Positions 24,924-34,324 of a stretch of 64,000 bases of DNA are shown piece by piece (the stretch's first letter is position 1; the number at the start of each line of letters is the position of its first letter). The translations under genes and the position numbers were made by a program. The notes beneath the pieces are model-generated. The model was not told where the DNA came from. It made no database searches and saw only the letters and a list, made by a program, of their open reading frames with translations. The stretch is from Paenibacillus elgii NBRC 100335 (GTDB lineage Bacteria > Bacillota > Bacilli > Paenibacillales > NBRC-103111), in assembly GCF_004000865.1 (NCBI RefSeq), contig NZ_BIMB01000027.1, forward strand, positions 27,713 through 91,712, given 5' to 3'.

Positions 24924-25286
24924 GTGAAAAAAATCTTGATCGTGGACGATTCGCTATTCATGCGAATGATACTGAGAAACGTAATTCAGGAATTGGGTTA
25001 CGAAACGGTAGCCGAGGCGAGCAATGGACTGGAAGCGCTGACATTATACTCTGAATTGAAGCCGGATCTTGTTACGCTTGACATTACGATGCCCGAGATG
25101 GATGGGATCACGGCACTGGAAGAGATCAAGAATATGGACCCCGACGCAAAAGTAATCATGGTGTCCGCTATGGGCCAGCAGGCGCTGTTGATTCGGGCCG
25201 TCTCGATGGGAGCAAGCGACTTTATCGTCAAGCCGTTCAGCAAGGACCGGGTCCGGGAGGCTTTGAAAAAGGCGTTTGCGAGCTAG
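24924..25286 (+). CDS. CheY-like single-domain response regulator
   Basis: 120-residue stand-alone receiver. Acidic pocket VDDS near 9-12, phospho-acceptor Asp in LVTLDITMPEMDG, Ser in VSAMG and Lys in VKPFSKDR are all present. It has no output domain, so it acts by protein-protein contact, as CheY or Spo0F do. I start it at GTG 24924 (KKILIVDDS typical of CheY). An ATG at 24892 would sit directly on the riboswitch terminator's T-run. Its transcription depends on c-di-GMP through the upstream riboswitch, linking second messenger level to motility or phosphorelay control. Confidence 0.88.
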   Translation: MKKILIVDDSLFMRMILRNVIQELGYETVAEASNGLEALTLYSELKPDLVTLDITMPEMDGITALEEIKNMDPDAKVIMVSAMGQQALLIRAVSMGASDFIVKPFSKDRVREALKKAFAS

Positions 25287-25313
25287 GATTGACGATGCAT
25301 AGGTGCAGCTGCG

Positions 25314-25342
25314 AAAGGAGCCGTCAGGAACGGCTACCTTTC
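25314..25342 (+). terminator. Terminator of the receiver gene
   Basis: AAAGGAGCCGT pairs with ACGGCTACCTTT with one bulge, followed by CTTTTTG. Confidence 0.8.
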
Positions 25343-25422
25343 TTTTTGAGTTTCACGTCTTCTCTTTGGTACAATAGAATTCGTAAAAGCTACTATTCGA
25401 ATCAAAAGAAGGAGCTGGTCGC

Positions 25423-26112
25423 ATGGAGATTTGGTATCATGGTCATTCCTGTGTTCAATTGACTCACGGAGGGCATTCCTTAATCATCGATCCGTTTATT
25501 TCCGGGAACCGTCTGGCGACAACCAAGCCCGAGGATGTGAAGGCGGAATATGTCCTTCTTACCCATGGCCATCCCGACCACATTCTCGATACCGTACCCA
25601 TCGCCAAAAGCAATCATGCAACGGTCATTGCAACGTTTGAGCTGGCGACTTACATGAGCTGGCAAGGTTTGAACACCTTCGCGATGAATATCGGCGGCAG
25701 AACGTCGATCGGATTTGCGGAGATCGAGATGATTCAAGCGTTTCACAGCTCGGGAATCGTGCTGGAAGAAGAAAAAAAGATCATTTATGGCGGCATGCCC
25801 GGCGGATATGTGATCAAGTGGGACGGGCTGACGATTCTTCACAGCGGGGACACCGCGTTATTCTCCGATATGAAGCTGATCGGTCAGCGCCACAAAATCG
25901 ATCTGGCATTCCTGCCGATCGGCGACGTATTTACGATGGGACCGGACGATGCGGCTCAGGCCGCCGAGTGGCTGGGCGCGAAAGCGGTCGTGCCGCTTCA
26001 TTTCAATACGTTCCCGCCGATCGTTCAGGATGCGGATCGTTTCGCCGCCGGACTTCGGGATAAAGGCATCCAGAGCCAGGTGCTGCAGCCGGGAGAAAAA
26101 CTTACGTTATAG
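25423..26112 (+). CDS. UPF0173 metal-dependent hydrolase (YtkL-like)
   Basis: 229 residues, metallo-beta-lactamase fold. The metal-binding signature THGHPDH gives His48, His50, Asp52 and His53. [10 protein letters not shown] and VPLHFNTFP supply the later ligands. The family is widespread in Firmicutes but has no confirmed substrate. A -10 word TACAAT at 25368-25373 with TTGAGT 18 bases ahead could be its promoter. The GNAT gene follows after 18 bases, so they may be cotranscribed. Confidence 0.9.
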   Translation: MEIWYHGHSCVQLTHGGHSLIIDPFISGNRLATTKPEDVKAEYVLLTHGHPDHILDTVPIAKSNHATVIATFELATYMSWQGLNTFAMNIGGRTSIGFAEIEMIQAFHSSGIVLEEEKKIIYGGMPGGYVIKWDGLTILHSGDTALFSDMKLIGQRHKIDLAFLPIGDVFTMGPDDAAQAAEWLGAKAVVPLHFNTFPPIVQDADRFAAGLRDKGIQSQVLQPGEKLTL

Positions 26113-26130
26113 CTTGGGGGAAAAGACATC

Positions 26131-26574
26131 ATGGATTTGAGCATCGTGCCTGTACATACGGAAGAACAGCTTCGCGACTGCTTTGCCGTGCGTATTCGCG
26201 TGTTCGTGGAAGAGCAAGGGGTTTCGCCGGAAGAAGAGATGGACGATTACGATGCTTCGCCTAGCGCGGCAAAGCATTTTCTGATCATGAACGGAAATGA
26301 GCCCGCCGCGGCTGCCCGCTGGATCATGTACGACGGGAAGACGGCCAAGCTCCAGCGGATTGCCGTGATGAAGCCGTACCGCGGATACGGGCTCGGACGC
26401 CAGATCATTCAGGCGATGGAAGAGGACATCCGAACGCAGGACGTTCCGGTGATCATCCTGGACGCTCAGACCCAGGCAGAGCCGTTTTACGAGAAATTAG
26501 GCTACAAAACGGTTTCTACCAAGCCGTTCCTCGACGCAGGAATCTGGCATGTCCGTATGCGCAAGGAGCTGTAA
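26131..26574 (+). CDS. GNAT-family N-acetyltransferase (YjcF/ElaA-like)
   Basis: 147 residues. Starts with VRIRVFVEEQGVSPEEEMDDYD, the N-terminal signature of the ElaA/YjcF group, followed by AAARWIMYDGKTAKLQRIAV and the acetyl-CoA loop KPYRGYGLGRQII. Ends with FYEKLGYKTV. Substrate unknown in general for this group. Follows the YtkL-like gene closely. Confidence 0.87.
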   Translation: MDLSIVPVHTEEQLRDCFAVRIRVFVEEQGVSPEEEMDDYDASPSAAKHFLIMNGNEPAAAARWIMYDGKTAKLQRIAVMKPYRGYGLGRQIIQAMEEDIRTQDVPVIILDAQTQAEPFYEKLGYKTVSTKPFLDAGIWHVRMRKEL

Positions 26575-26590
26575 AAAGCAAAATTGCATG

Positions 26591-26618
26591 ACACGCTGAT
26601 GTTCGGCGTGTTTTTTTG
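26591..26618 (+). terminator. Terminator of the YtkL-GNAT unit
   Basis: ACACGC (26591-26596) pairs with GCGTGT (26606-26611), followed by seven Ts. Confidence 0.9.
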
Positions 26619-26705
26619 CGTATACAAGGTGACAATAATGTCACTCATATAAGCCGTATTTCCGTTATAATTCTTAGTAAATATTACAGCATGGGTGTGA
26701 AGACA

Positions 26706-27788
26706 ATGCTTCAAGCTTATTTGTTTCCAATCGGTTTCGCGCTGCAGACGTTTCCACTGTTGGCGTTCGTCTTTACGCTGCCGTTTTTAATCGTACAGTA
26801 CCGGAAATACGGCTATGTCAATAAAATACGCGTCATTGTCCTGTATTCATTTCTACTGTATTTATTGTGCGCCCTGTACTTGGTCATCCTGCCGCTGCCG
26901 GATACCCGGCATACTTGCACCGGGACGACGGGCTCGTTCAATCAATGGGTGCCGTTCCAGTTTGTCCGCGATTTTCTGCGGGAAACGGGCCTGCAGTGGA
27001 ACAATCCGGCAACCTATCTTAAGGTGTTCGGGGAACGGGGATTTCTGCAAGTAGCGTTCAATGTGCTGCTGCTTGTCCCTTTGGGCGTGTTTTTGCGCTA
27101 TTATTTCCGGCGCCGCATTGTGCGGACGACGGTGACGACGTTTCTGGTGTCGCTGTTTTTTGAAGTGACGCAGGGAACGGGGCTGTACGGCATTTACGAT
27201 TGCCCCTACCGTCTGTTCGACGTGGACGATCTGATGCTTAATACGACAGGCGGGCTGGTCGGTTATGCGATAGCTCCATGGCTGACGGCTTTTATGCCCA
27301 AAAGCGAGACGCTGGATGAGGGGGTCGATCTGTCCGTTACGCGCGTCAGCTACACCCGCCGTTTTGTTGCGTGGCTGATCGATTGGGCGGTATTGTCGCC
27401 GTTCGTTCTGTTTTTCCTGGGGCGGCATATGCTGCTTCCGCTCGCTGGTGCGGTCCTCTTCTATTTTGTCGTCGTGCCCTACTTGGCCGAAGGCAGGACG
27501 CTGGGTAAGCGGGTCGTGCGCATTCGCCTGGACGGAAGGGATGGCGGGTTGACGCTGCACGCGCTTTTGGTCCGCTGCGTTTCGTTGTATTTTGGGGTTG
27601 GCGGTCCCAATGTGCTGTTTATCAGCGGTGAAATGAACCATCTCCCTTCGATGGTGATGATCCCGCTGCTGCTCGTCGCCGGGCTGCTTAACCTTGTCTT
27701 CGGCATCCATGCGCTGCTCTGCTTCGTACGGCGGGACCGGATGCTGTTCTACGAGCGGTGGAGCGAGACGAAGCATTCGATCACGTAG
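26706..27788 (+). CDS. VanZ-domain and RDD-domain membrane protein
   Basis: About 360 residues from ATG 26706; ATG 26691 is equally possible. The N-terminal 190 residues are a VanZ domain (LYLVILPLPDTRH, QWVPFQFVRDF, VPLGVFLRYYF, FDVDDLMLNTTGGLVGY). The C-terminal 140 residues are an RDD domain (YTRRFVAWLIDWAVLSPF, LAEGRTLGKRVVRIRLDGRDG). About eight to nine helices in total. VanZ confers low-level teicoplanin tolerance in enterococci. RDD domains are of unknown or ion-transport function. The fusion occurs in other Firmicutes. A TATAAT at 26666-26671 may be the -10. Confidence 0.8.
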   Translation: MLQAYLFPIGFALQTFPLLAFVFTLPFLIVQYRKYGYVNKIRVIVLYSFLLYLLCALYLVILPLPDTRHTCTGTTGSFNQWVPFQFVRDFLRETGLQWNNPATYLKVFGERGFLQVAFNVLLLVPLGVFLRYYFRRRIVRTTVTTFLVSLFFEVTQGTGLYGIYDCPYRLFDVDDLMLNTTGGLVGYAIAPWLTAFMPKSETLDEGVDLSVTRVSYTRRFVAWLIDWAVLSPFVLFFLGRHMLLPLAGAVLFYFVVVPYLAEGRTLGKRVVRIRLDGRDGGLTLHALLVRCVSLYFGVGGPNVLFISGEMNHLPSMVMIPLLLVAGLLNLVFGIHALLCFVRRDRMLFYERWSETKHSIT

Positions 27789-27991
27789 GAAACCGGGTTT
27801 TGAAGATGGCTTGTGGCGTCGTTGTTAAATACGGCACCGCGGCCGTCTTTTTCGTTTGGGGCTTATCGAACGCTGTGGCTGCCGATGGGTTTGGAAATTT
27901 GGTTATAATTGTTTTTTTCTTTTGGAAATGGATGGCCGAACAAGTGTTTCCTGTGGTAGAATGTTTGTACGATAAAGGAGGGACGGAGAGG

Positions 27992-29752
27992 TTGAGGAAA
28001 GCCATACGAAAAATACCGGTTCGTGAATACGCCCTCTTGCTGAGCCGCTACTTGAAGTCCCAGCGCAAAAGTATGATTTTGCTAGCCGTACTGCTCGTAA
28101 GCGGCATTGCCATGCAGTTGGCGAACCCGCAAATTATCCGTTATTTCATCGATACGGCGCAGTCCCAGTCAAGCACCAGACCCTTGCTTATCGCAGGCGG
28201 TCTGTTCATTGTCGTCACCCTGATTCAGCAGGTTGTTGCCGTGGCCGCAACGTATGTAGGCGCGAATGTCGGATGGCAGGCAACCAATCAGCTGCGCGGC
28301 GATGTGGCGGATCATTGCTTAAAGCTTGATATGACGTTTCATAAGTCGCAAACATCCGGCGCGATCATTGAGCGGGTGGACGGGGATATCAACAATTTGT
28401 CCAATTTTTTCTCCAGTTTCGTCATTACGCTGCTGAGTAATCTCGTGCTGGTGGCGGGGATGCTGGTGCTGCTCTTCCGGGAAGGATGGCTGATCGGCGT
28501 CGGCATGCTCTTTTTTGTCGTGTTCGCGATAGTCGCCATCCAATATATCCGGAAGTTTGCGGTGCCTCATTGGGGGAAGCTGAGACAGGTGAGCGCGAAG
28601 TTTTACGGCTTCTTGGGCGAGCATCTGGAAGGGACGGAGGATACACGGGCCAACGGCGCAACCGGGTATGTGATGCGTCGGTATCACGAGCTGCTGCGCG
28701 AATGGCTGCCGGTCCGCGTGCGTGCGTTTTTCGGTTGGGCGTCGATGTGGATCACGACCCTGATCGTGTTTGCGATCGGCAACGCGGTTGCGTTTGTGTT
28801 GAGCTTTTATTTGTGGAAAAAGGGCTCGATTACGCTCGGTACCGTGTACATGATCTTTTACTATACCGAGCTGATGGCCAAGCCGATCGAACAAATCCGC
28901 ACGCAGATGGAGGATTTGCAAAAAGCGGACGCCAGCATCGTCCGGGTGAAGGAGCTGCTGGAGACACAGTCGGTGATTCAGGACGGACCGGGTACGCCTG
29001 TGCCGCAGGGAGCGCTGTCCGTGGCGTTCGAGGGTGTTCGCTTCGGCTACGAGGCGGATAATCCGACGCTGCAGGACGTGAGCTTCCGCTTGGAGCCGGG
29101 GCAGGTGCTGGGCTTGCTCGGCCGGACGGGTAGCGGTAAAACGACGCTGGCGCGCCTGCTGCTGCGTTTCTACGATCCGGGAGAAGGACGGATTGTTCTC
29201 GGGGAGACGGATATTCGGGAGGCGAAGCTGCAGCAGCTGCGCGGCCGGGTAGGGATGGTGACCCAGTCGATCGAGCTGTTCCAAGGGACGGTGCGCGACA
29301 ACCTGACGTTTTTTGACGAGACGATCTCCGACGAACGGGTGGAACAGGTGCTTCGGGAGCTGGGGATGGAGTCGTGGCTTCGCTCGCTGCCGGGCGGCTT
29401 GGATACGATGCTGGAGTCCGGGGGCGGCGGATTGTCCGCAGGCGAGGCGCAGCTGCTGTCGTTCGCACGGGTGTTCTTGTCCGATCCGGGACTCGTCATT
29501 CTCGACGAGGCTTCTTCGCGTCTGGACCCGGCGACCGAGCAGCGGATCGAGCGGGCAATGAACCGGCTGCTGCAAGGCCGGACCTGCATTATTATCGCCC
29601 ACCGGCTGGCGACCATCCAGCGGGCGGACCGCATTCTTATTCTCGACAACGGTCGTATCGCTGAGGAAGGAGACCGGGCAAGGCTCGGGGCCGACCCGGA
29701 TTCCCGCTACAGCCGGATGCTGAAGGTCGGAATGGAGGAAATGCTGGTATGA
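27992..29752 (+). CDS. Heterodimeric ABC exporter, subunit 1
   Basis: 586 residues: six-helix membrane domain followed by an ATPase domain. Walker [10 protein letters not shown] around 377-385, Walker [14 protein letters not shown] with the catalytic Glu, H-loop IIAHRLAT. Its signature is degenerate, LSAGEAQ rather than LSGGQ. Start TTG 27992 is chosen because AAAGGAGGG lies nine bases upstream; the frame continues open to 27758 into the previous gene. The next gene overlaps by four bases (ATGA) and supplies the partner. Resembles BmrCD/YheHI and TM287/288 multidrug exporters; cargo unknown. Confidence 0.9.
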   Translation: MRKAIRKIPVREYALLLSRYLKSQRKSMILLAVLLVSGIAMQLANPQIIRYFIDTAQSQSSTRPLLIAGGLFIVVTLIQQVVAVAATYVGANVGWQATNQLRGDVADHCLKLDMTFHKSQTSGAIIERVDGDINNLSNFFSSFVITLLSNLVLVAGMLVLLFREGWLIGVGMLFFVVFAIVAIQYIRKFAVPHWGKLRQVSAKFYGFLGEHLEGTEDTRANGATGYVMRRYHELLREWLPVRVRAFFGWASMWITTLIVFAIGNAVAFVLSFYLWKKGSITLGTVYMIFYYTELMAKPIEQIRTQMEDLQKADASIVRVKELLETQSVIQDGPGTPVPQGALSVAFEGVRFGYEADNPTLQDVSFRLEPGQVLGLLGRTGSGKTTLARLLLRFYDPGEGRIVLGETDIREAKLQQLRGRVGMVTQSIELFQGTVRDNLTFFDETISDERVEQVLRELGMESWLRSLPGGLDTMLESGGGGLSAGEAQLLSFARVFLSDPGLVILDEASSRLDPATEQRIERAMNRLLQGRTCIIIAHRLATIQRADRILILDNGRIAEEGDRARLGADPDSRYSRMLKVGMEEMLV

Positions 29753-31512
29753 CGACCTTTTCTTTTTTATGGCGGCTGACGCGTTACCGGTTGGGGCTTT
29801 ACATTTTGAACGCGCTCGCTTGGTCTTTGATTTATTTGGCCCCGATCGTTCCCGGACTTGTGACGAAAGCGTTTTTCGACGAGCTGTCGGGTCATTCCGC
29901 CTACAGCTTCAGCATTTGGACGTTGGTTCTCTTTCTGCTGATGGCGGCGCTGGCGCGGGTTGTGCTGATCTTGTTCGGCTTTATCACGGACGTCCAGTTC
30001 CGATTTCGCGTCGCGGCGCTGCTGCGCCGGAACCTGCTGCGGCATGTGCTCAAGGAACCGGGAGCGCGGGCGATTCCGATCTCGCCGGGCGAGGCGATCA
30101 GCTCGTTCCGGGACGATGTCGAGCAGGTGGAGGAAACGGTCAGCTGGTCGGTGGACTCGTTCGGGATGACGCTGTTCGCTGCGGTATCGTGCTACATTCT
30201 TATCCGCATTAACGCAGAGATGACGCTGTGGGTGTTTTTGCCATTAGTCGTCGTTGTGACGATCGCTCAATTGTCGACGACAATGCTGCAAAAATACCGG
30301 GCGGCGAGCCGGGAAGCGACAAGCCAGGTCACCGGAGCAATTAGCGAAATGTTCTCTACGGTGCAGTCGATTCAGGTGGCAGGCGCGGAAGATCGGGTCA
30401 TCGACCGTTTCAAGCGGTTGAACGACCAGCGCCGGGAAGCGATGCTGAAGGACCGGTTGCTGAGCACGACGCTCGAATCGATTTTCTCCAACGCGGTTAA
30501 TTTCGGCACCGGATTGATTTTGCTGCTGGCCGCGCAATCGATGCGGGACGGCAGCTTTACGGTTGGCGATTTCGCACTGTTCGTTTATTACCTCACGTTC
30601 GTGACGCAGTTCATCCAAAACTTCGGGAAGTTCATGACTTACTTTAAACAAAGCACGGTTTCGAAAGACCGTCTGGTGACGCTGCTGCAAGGGGCGGACG
30701 AGGAAAGGCTGACGGAATACCATCCGCTGCATTTGCGGGGAAGCTTGCCGGAAATGAATGAAGGGACTGCGGCTCCCGGCAGCAAGACCTTGGAGACGCT
30801 GGAAGTACGCGGCTTGACATACCGCTATCCCGAAACAGGCCGGGGGATTGAAGGGATCGACCTGACGCTGCCGCGCGGTTCGTTCACCGTCATTACGGGA
30901 CGAGTCGGCTCCGGCAAGACGACGCTGGCGCGCACGCTGCTCGGGCTGCTGCCTATGCAGGCGGGAGCTATTCGTTGGAACGGGGAGCCGGTGGCGAAAC
31001 CGGACGACTTTTTCATTCCGCCGCGCAGCGCCTATACGCCGCAAATCCCGCGGCTGTACAGCGACACGCTGGAGAACAATATTTTGCTCGGCATGCATGC
31101 CGAGCCGGAGCAGCTCCAGCGGGCGATCCGCTCTGCTGTGCTGGAGCAGGATCTGGGGTATTTGCCGCATGGCCTCGACACGGTCATCGGGCCGCGCGGC
31201 GTGAAGCTGTCAGGCGGGCAAGCCCAACGCACCGCAGCCGCCCGGATGTTCGTACGCGACGCGGAGCTGCTCGTCTTCGACGATCTGTCAAGCGCGCTCG
31301 ACGTCGATACCGAGGGCAAGCTGTGGGAGCGGCTCGAAGAATTGCGGCAAGGCGCGACCTGCCTGGTCATCTCCCACCGCAAAGCGGCGCTGGCTCGAGC
31401 GGACCGAATCGTCGTCCTGAAGGACGGACGCGTCGATGCCCAAGGCACACTGGAAGAACTGCTGGAATCGAATGCGGAGCTGCAGCGGCTATGGCACCGC
31501 GGCGAGGCATAA
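29749..31512 (+). CDS. Heterodimeric ABC exporter, subunit 2
   Basis: 587 residues with the same membrane-ATPase layout. Walker [10 protein letters not shown] (Lys390), canonical signature LSGGQAQR, but Walker [13 protein letters not shown] carries Asp where the catalytic Glu should be, and the H-loop is ISHRKAAL. With subunit 1 this gives one hydrolytic site (subunit 1 Walker motifs with this LSGGQ) and one degenerate site, the standard asymmetric arrangement. Overlapping ATGA with subunit 1 indicates coupled translation. A terminator follows at 31666. Confidence 0.9.
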   Translation: MTTFSFLWRLTRYRLGLYILNALAWSLIYLAPIVPGLVTKAFFDELSGHSAYSFSIWTLVLFLLMAALARVVLILFGFITDVQFRFRVAALLRRNLLRHVLKEPGARAIPISPGEAISSFRDDVEQVEETVSWSVDSFGMTLFAAVSCYILIRINAEMTLWVFLPLVVVVTIAQLSTTMLQKYRAASREATSQVTGAISEMFSTVQSIQVAGAEDRVIDRFKRLNDQRREAMLKDRLLSTTLESIFSNAVNFGTGLILLLAAQSMRDGSFTVGDFALFVYYLTFVTQFIQNFGKFMTYFKQSTVSKDRLVTLLQGADEERLTEYHPLHLRGSLPEMNEGTAAPGSKTLETLEVRGLTYRYPETGRGIEGIDLTLPRGSFTVITGRVGSGKTTLARTLLGLLPMQAGAIRWNGEPVAKPDDFFIPPRSAYTPQIPRLYSDTLENNILLGMHAEPEQLQRAIRSAVLEQDLGYLPHGLDTVIGPRGVKLSGGQAQRTAAARMFVRDAELLVFDDLSSALDVDTEGKLWERLEELRQGATCLVISHRKAALARADRIVVLKDGRVDAQGTLEELLESNAELQRLWHRGEA

Positions 31513-31665
31513 GAGGGGCCGGTTGTTGGGGCGGCTAGATGCTTGTTTGGGAGGCTGCTGTGCTTCGTCCATTTCCCGGGCAAGCGCAGGAGTCGACAGG
31601 CTTCTACAGTGTGGAAGGTTATGAAATCGTCAGGACCATCGTGGTGTCCGGGCGGTTAAACTGCG

Positions 31666-31710
31666 GCGAAACCGATGTGTTTTTTAGAGCATCGGCTTCG
31701 CTTTTTTTTT
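31666..31710 (+). terminator. Terminator of the ABC exporter operon
   Basis: GCGAAaCCGATG (31666-31677) pairs with CATCGGcTTCGC (31690-31701), followed by nine Ts. The 150 bases between the exporter stop and this hairpin hold nothing I recognise. Confidence 0.9.
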
Positions 31711-31730
31711 CTACAGCGGATGGAAATAGA

Positions 31731-31925
31731 GCATCTCATTTCCACTAATGGCCGGCGGGGAGAAGTGTTCTGGGAAATAAAGGAACTCAGATGCGCTATG
31801 TGCTCCGTTTGGAAGGTGGATGAGAAATTTCGACAAAAGTAGAGCATCTGAGTTCCGCTAAGATTTTGAGATGGCTCGATTTGCCACTGATAGAGCATTT
31901 CAGGTGCGCAATTATATGTGGGCTA
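31731..31925. repeat. Cluster of repeat units related to the dispersed repeat
   Basis: At least four copies of one word in alternating orientation: AGAGCATCTCATTTCC (31731-31746), GGAACTCAGATGCGCTA (31783-31799), AGAGCATCTGAGTTCCGCTA (31843-31862) and AGAGCATTTCAGGTGCGC (31891-31908). Adjacent opposite copies can fold into hairpins. The core is shared with the repeats at 6.0, 10.6 and 36.6 kb. No protein coding is supported. Confidence 0.65.
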
Positions 31926-31972
31926 TTTCAGGTGAATGATTTCAGGAGAGAATAAATGATCGTCTGATTAAG

Positions 31973-32008
31973 AAAGCCGAAGAAGGGATGCCGCATCTTC
32001 GGCTTTTT
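31973..32008. terminator. Bidirectional terminator before the LtaS-family gene
   Basis: AAAGCCGAAGA (31973-31983) pairs with TCTTCGGCTTT (31996-32006), with T-runs on both strands. It overlaps the stop of the minus-strand gene. Confidence 0.88.
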
Positions 32009-33734
32009 AATGCTTCTTCTCTAGCACCGGCACCTTTACGATTCGCGAGGCGGCCAGCACCCGATTCTTGGAATCGAGGACGCGTACTTGAACGTCCAGC
32101 GTTGCGGCATTAGTCGTCAGTGACTTCGGCAGGTTCACGCTAAGCGAGGATTCGCTCTGCCAAGTCGTCTGCTGCGGTTCGCCGTTAATGAAGATGGTGC
32201 TGCCAAGGCCGTATCTTCCGCCATGTACGGTAAGCTGCGATCTTCCGAAAACATCGCCCCCGACGGTTAAGGTATCAGGGCTTACCCGTTCGATCAGCGG
32301 TTCGCCGTAGCCGAGGATAAACGGCGGCGTTCCTTTCATTGTGCCGCCAGTTGCGCCAGTATCGATCGCTGAGTTACTATCACTACTGCCCGCCGCGTCA
32401 CTTGTGCTGCTGTCGACCGTCCCGGCCATGCCAGTCGCGCTATTCCTGTCGCCGCTGTCCGCGCCGTCGCTACCCGCCACGCTGTCACCGCTGTCCGCTG
32501 CGTCAACACCAGCCACGCTTGCACTTCCGCCGCTTGCGGCCGCCTGCTTCTCCAACTTCAGGATGGCCTTCTGCCGATCCTCGTACTGCTGCACCAGATT
32601 CACGTCGATGTTCATCGCTTCATAGTACGTTTTCGGCGGCAGCACCGGCATTTTTCGGTACAGGTCGGACAAAAAGTCTGTGTATGGACTGCCCGGCCGC
32701 TTCGCCAGATTCAAAATGTATGGCCCGAGAAACGACGGGCTCATATGTAGCTCCTCTTTCGCTTCCTTCGGCAAATAGTTGCTCCAAACGACAACGGGAG
32801 TGTTATGCATTTTCTCCAAGAAGTCGGGGTCGTCCTCGCCGCTGATGTATTTCGATTCCTTATAAACCAACAGCTTTTCCAGGGAAGGGAGATGATCGCC
32901 GAAAAAAACAATGATCGTCGGCTCCTTCACCCTGCTGAAATGCATAATCAGCTCCTGCAGCGCCCGGTCGGCGCCCGACAAACCTTGTGCATACGTCTCG
33001 GCAATGCCTGTGACCGCGTTGGACATATTGCTTTTCACTTCGATATGGTTCTTTTTAAACTTGCCTGGCCAGTAATGATAATGGTTTTCCATCGTGTTGG
33101 CAAAAATGAAGTCTGGGCCGGGATTTCGTTCGCTCTCCTCGATGATGCGCCGCACGACGGCGTGATCTCCGATGTATGGGCCGACATACTCGTCAGGATT
33201 GAAATATTCCAGACTGATGAAGCGCGAAAATCCGAGATGCTTGTATACCTCCGAGCTGTTGAAAAACCAATGGTAAAACGGACTGATCGCCGTCGTATTG
33301 TAGCCTTGTCCCGCTAACAAGCTGGCCAGCGAAGCGGTCGGCTGCTTGATGTATTGCTCGTACGGAGTGGAATCCTCCGGGAAAAAGCGCATCGAATGCC
33401 CGGTCAGCACTTCCAGCTCGACATTGGCCGTACCGCCGCCGAACATCGGGGAAAGCAGCGTGCCGTGGGTGAATTTCTCCTGCAGCGCATGGAACATCGG
33501 CGCCGGGTCCTCGCTGAATTGCAGGCTTTTGATTTGAGTGATGTCCCAAAATGCTTCGCTCAGCAGGATGATGATGTTCGGGGGCTTTTGCAGCTCTTCG
33601 GGCGACCACTCGGTTTGAATTTCAATCTCGGGCGGCGGCAGAGGGACGGGAGGTCGAATATAGCCCGAAGCTTGCAAAAGAATAAGAAGAAACAAGCCGC
33701 AGGTTAAAGCCGTAAGGCGAAAAAACAAAGGCAT
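32007..33734 (-). CDS. LtaS-family phosphoglycerol transferase/sulfatase with C-terminal TIG-like domain
   Basis: 575 residues. One N-terminal helix (about 5-24) and a Pro-rich linker lead to the extracellular alkaline-phosphatase-fold domain: metal ligand Glu60 in LLSEAFWD, the nucleophile Thr102 in FGGGTANVELEVLTG, and FFGDHLPS near 290. Lipoteichoic acid synthases usually have five helices here, so this is a single-anchor variant. A low-complexity Ala/Ser/Gly/Asp linker (about 405-465) joins a C-terminal TIG/IPT-like beta domain (LIERVSPDTLTVGGDVF). GGGAGAT precedes the ATG. Likely role: modification of a cell-wall or glycan polymer with phosphoglycerol. Confidence 0.82.
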   Translation of the reverse strand: MPLFFRLTALTCGLFLLILLQASGYIRPPVPLPPPEIEIQTEWSPEELQKPPNIIILLSEAFWDITQIKSLQFSEDPAPMFHALQEKFTHGTLLSPMFGGGTANVELEVLTGHSMRFFPEDSTPYEQYIKQPTASLASLLAGQGYNTTAISPFYHWFFNSSEVYKHLGFSRFISLEYFNPDEYVGPYIGDHAVVRRIIEESERNPGPDFIFANTMENHYHYWPGKFKKNHIEVKSNMSNAVTGIAETYAQGLSGADRALQELIMHFSRVKEPTIIVFFGDHLPSLEKLLVYKESKYISGEDDPDFLEKMHNTPVVVWSNYLPKEAKEELHMSPSFLGPYILNLAKRPGSPYTDFLSDLYRKMPVLPPKTYYEAMNIDVNLVQQYEDRQKAILKLEKQAAASGGSASVAGVDAADSGDSVAGSDGADSGDRNSATGMAGTVDSSTSDAAGSSDSNSAIDTGATGGTMKGTPPFILGYGEPLIERVSPDTLTVGGDVFGRSQLTVHGGRYGLGSTIFINGEPQQTTWQSESSLSVNLPKSLTTNAATLDVQVRVLDSKNRVLAASRIVKVPVLEKKH

Positions 33735-33865
33735 AGGCGGATCTCCCGTTTGAATACGTTTTCGTTAAAGTAGTGCCATTATACCACGGACCTTCGTCTT
33801 GTAGATAGAGAGGCGCATCAAGGTGTTTTAGAGCTGAATGATTTATTTTAAGCTGTGATTGGTAG

Positions 33866-34054
33866 GCCGGAACGAGCAGGCGAAGGAACTGATGAACAAC
33901 AGCATATGGAAAAACATCCCTGAAGTTAAAAAGGCCAGGTCCACGAAGTGACCACCGATGTCTGGATGACCTTCGGTCTTCCGGCCTACGAGAAAATATG
34001 AACGACGTGCTGCAAGCGTTGGCGAAACATAAGCAAAGGAGAGGTTTGGCATGA
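33866..34054 (+). pseudogene. Remnant of a siderophore-type ABC substrate-binding protein (C-terminal end)
   Basis: Reading across frames gives NEQAKELMNNSIWKNIPEVK, then GQVHEVTTDVWMTFGLPAYE, then MNDVLQALAKHKQ and a stop at 34054. This is the typical last 60 residues of Fe-siderophore binding proteins (W-x-x-x-PAVK-x-G-x-V motif). Two single-base deletions are needed: one in the A-run near 33927-33931 and one near 33995. The rest of the gene is gone. It overlaps a following ATG with AAAGGAGAGG, as if an operon partner once followed. Confidence 0.6.
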
Positions 34055-34275
34055 TGGAAACACGTCCAGGTATAGCCAGCTACTACGGTTCGCAAGCGGC
34101 GGACGATCAATTAATTCAACGGGGAGCCGGTACCGAAGGAAATTATTATGGAACTGTTGTTACTAATCGTTCGGCGAAGCGGGCTTTTTTATGTCCGTTT
34201 CTCCCTGACAGGTTCGTATTACCGAAATATAACTGTTGCGTCAGCGAAGTCTATTTTCCTTCAAGGCTGAAATAG
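34051..34275 (+). CDS. Short frame after the siderophore-protein remnant, probably a truncated gene start
   Basis: Begins at ATGATG with a good ribosome binding site (AAAGGAGAGG, 34034-34043 region) overlapping the remnant's stop as ATGA. The first 30 residues (METRPGIASYYGSQAADDQ) look protein-like, then the frame becomes Cys/Phe-rich noise. I read it as the 5' end of a deleted operon gene, not a functional 74-residue protein. Confidence 0.25.
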   Translation: MMETRPGIASYYGSQAADDQLIQRGAGTEGNYYGTVVTNRSAKRAFLCPFLPDRFVLPKYNCCVSEVYFPSRLK

Positions 34276-34324
34276 GCTATGATGATAGGAGGTCAAATTA
34301 TTTTTATCGACCGCACAACGATGC

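Noticed and set aside
31731..31925. Possible CRISPR array
   Set aside because: Repeat units alternate in orientation, vary in sequence and spacing, and no cas gene is present.
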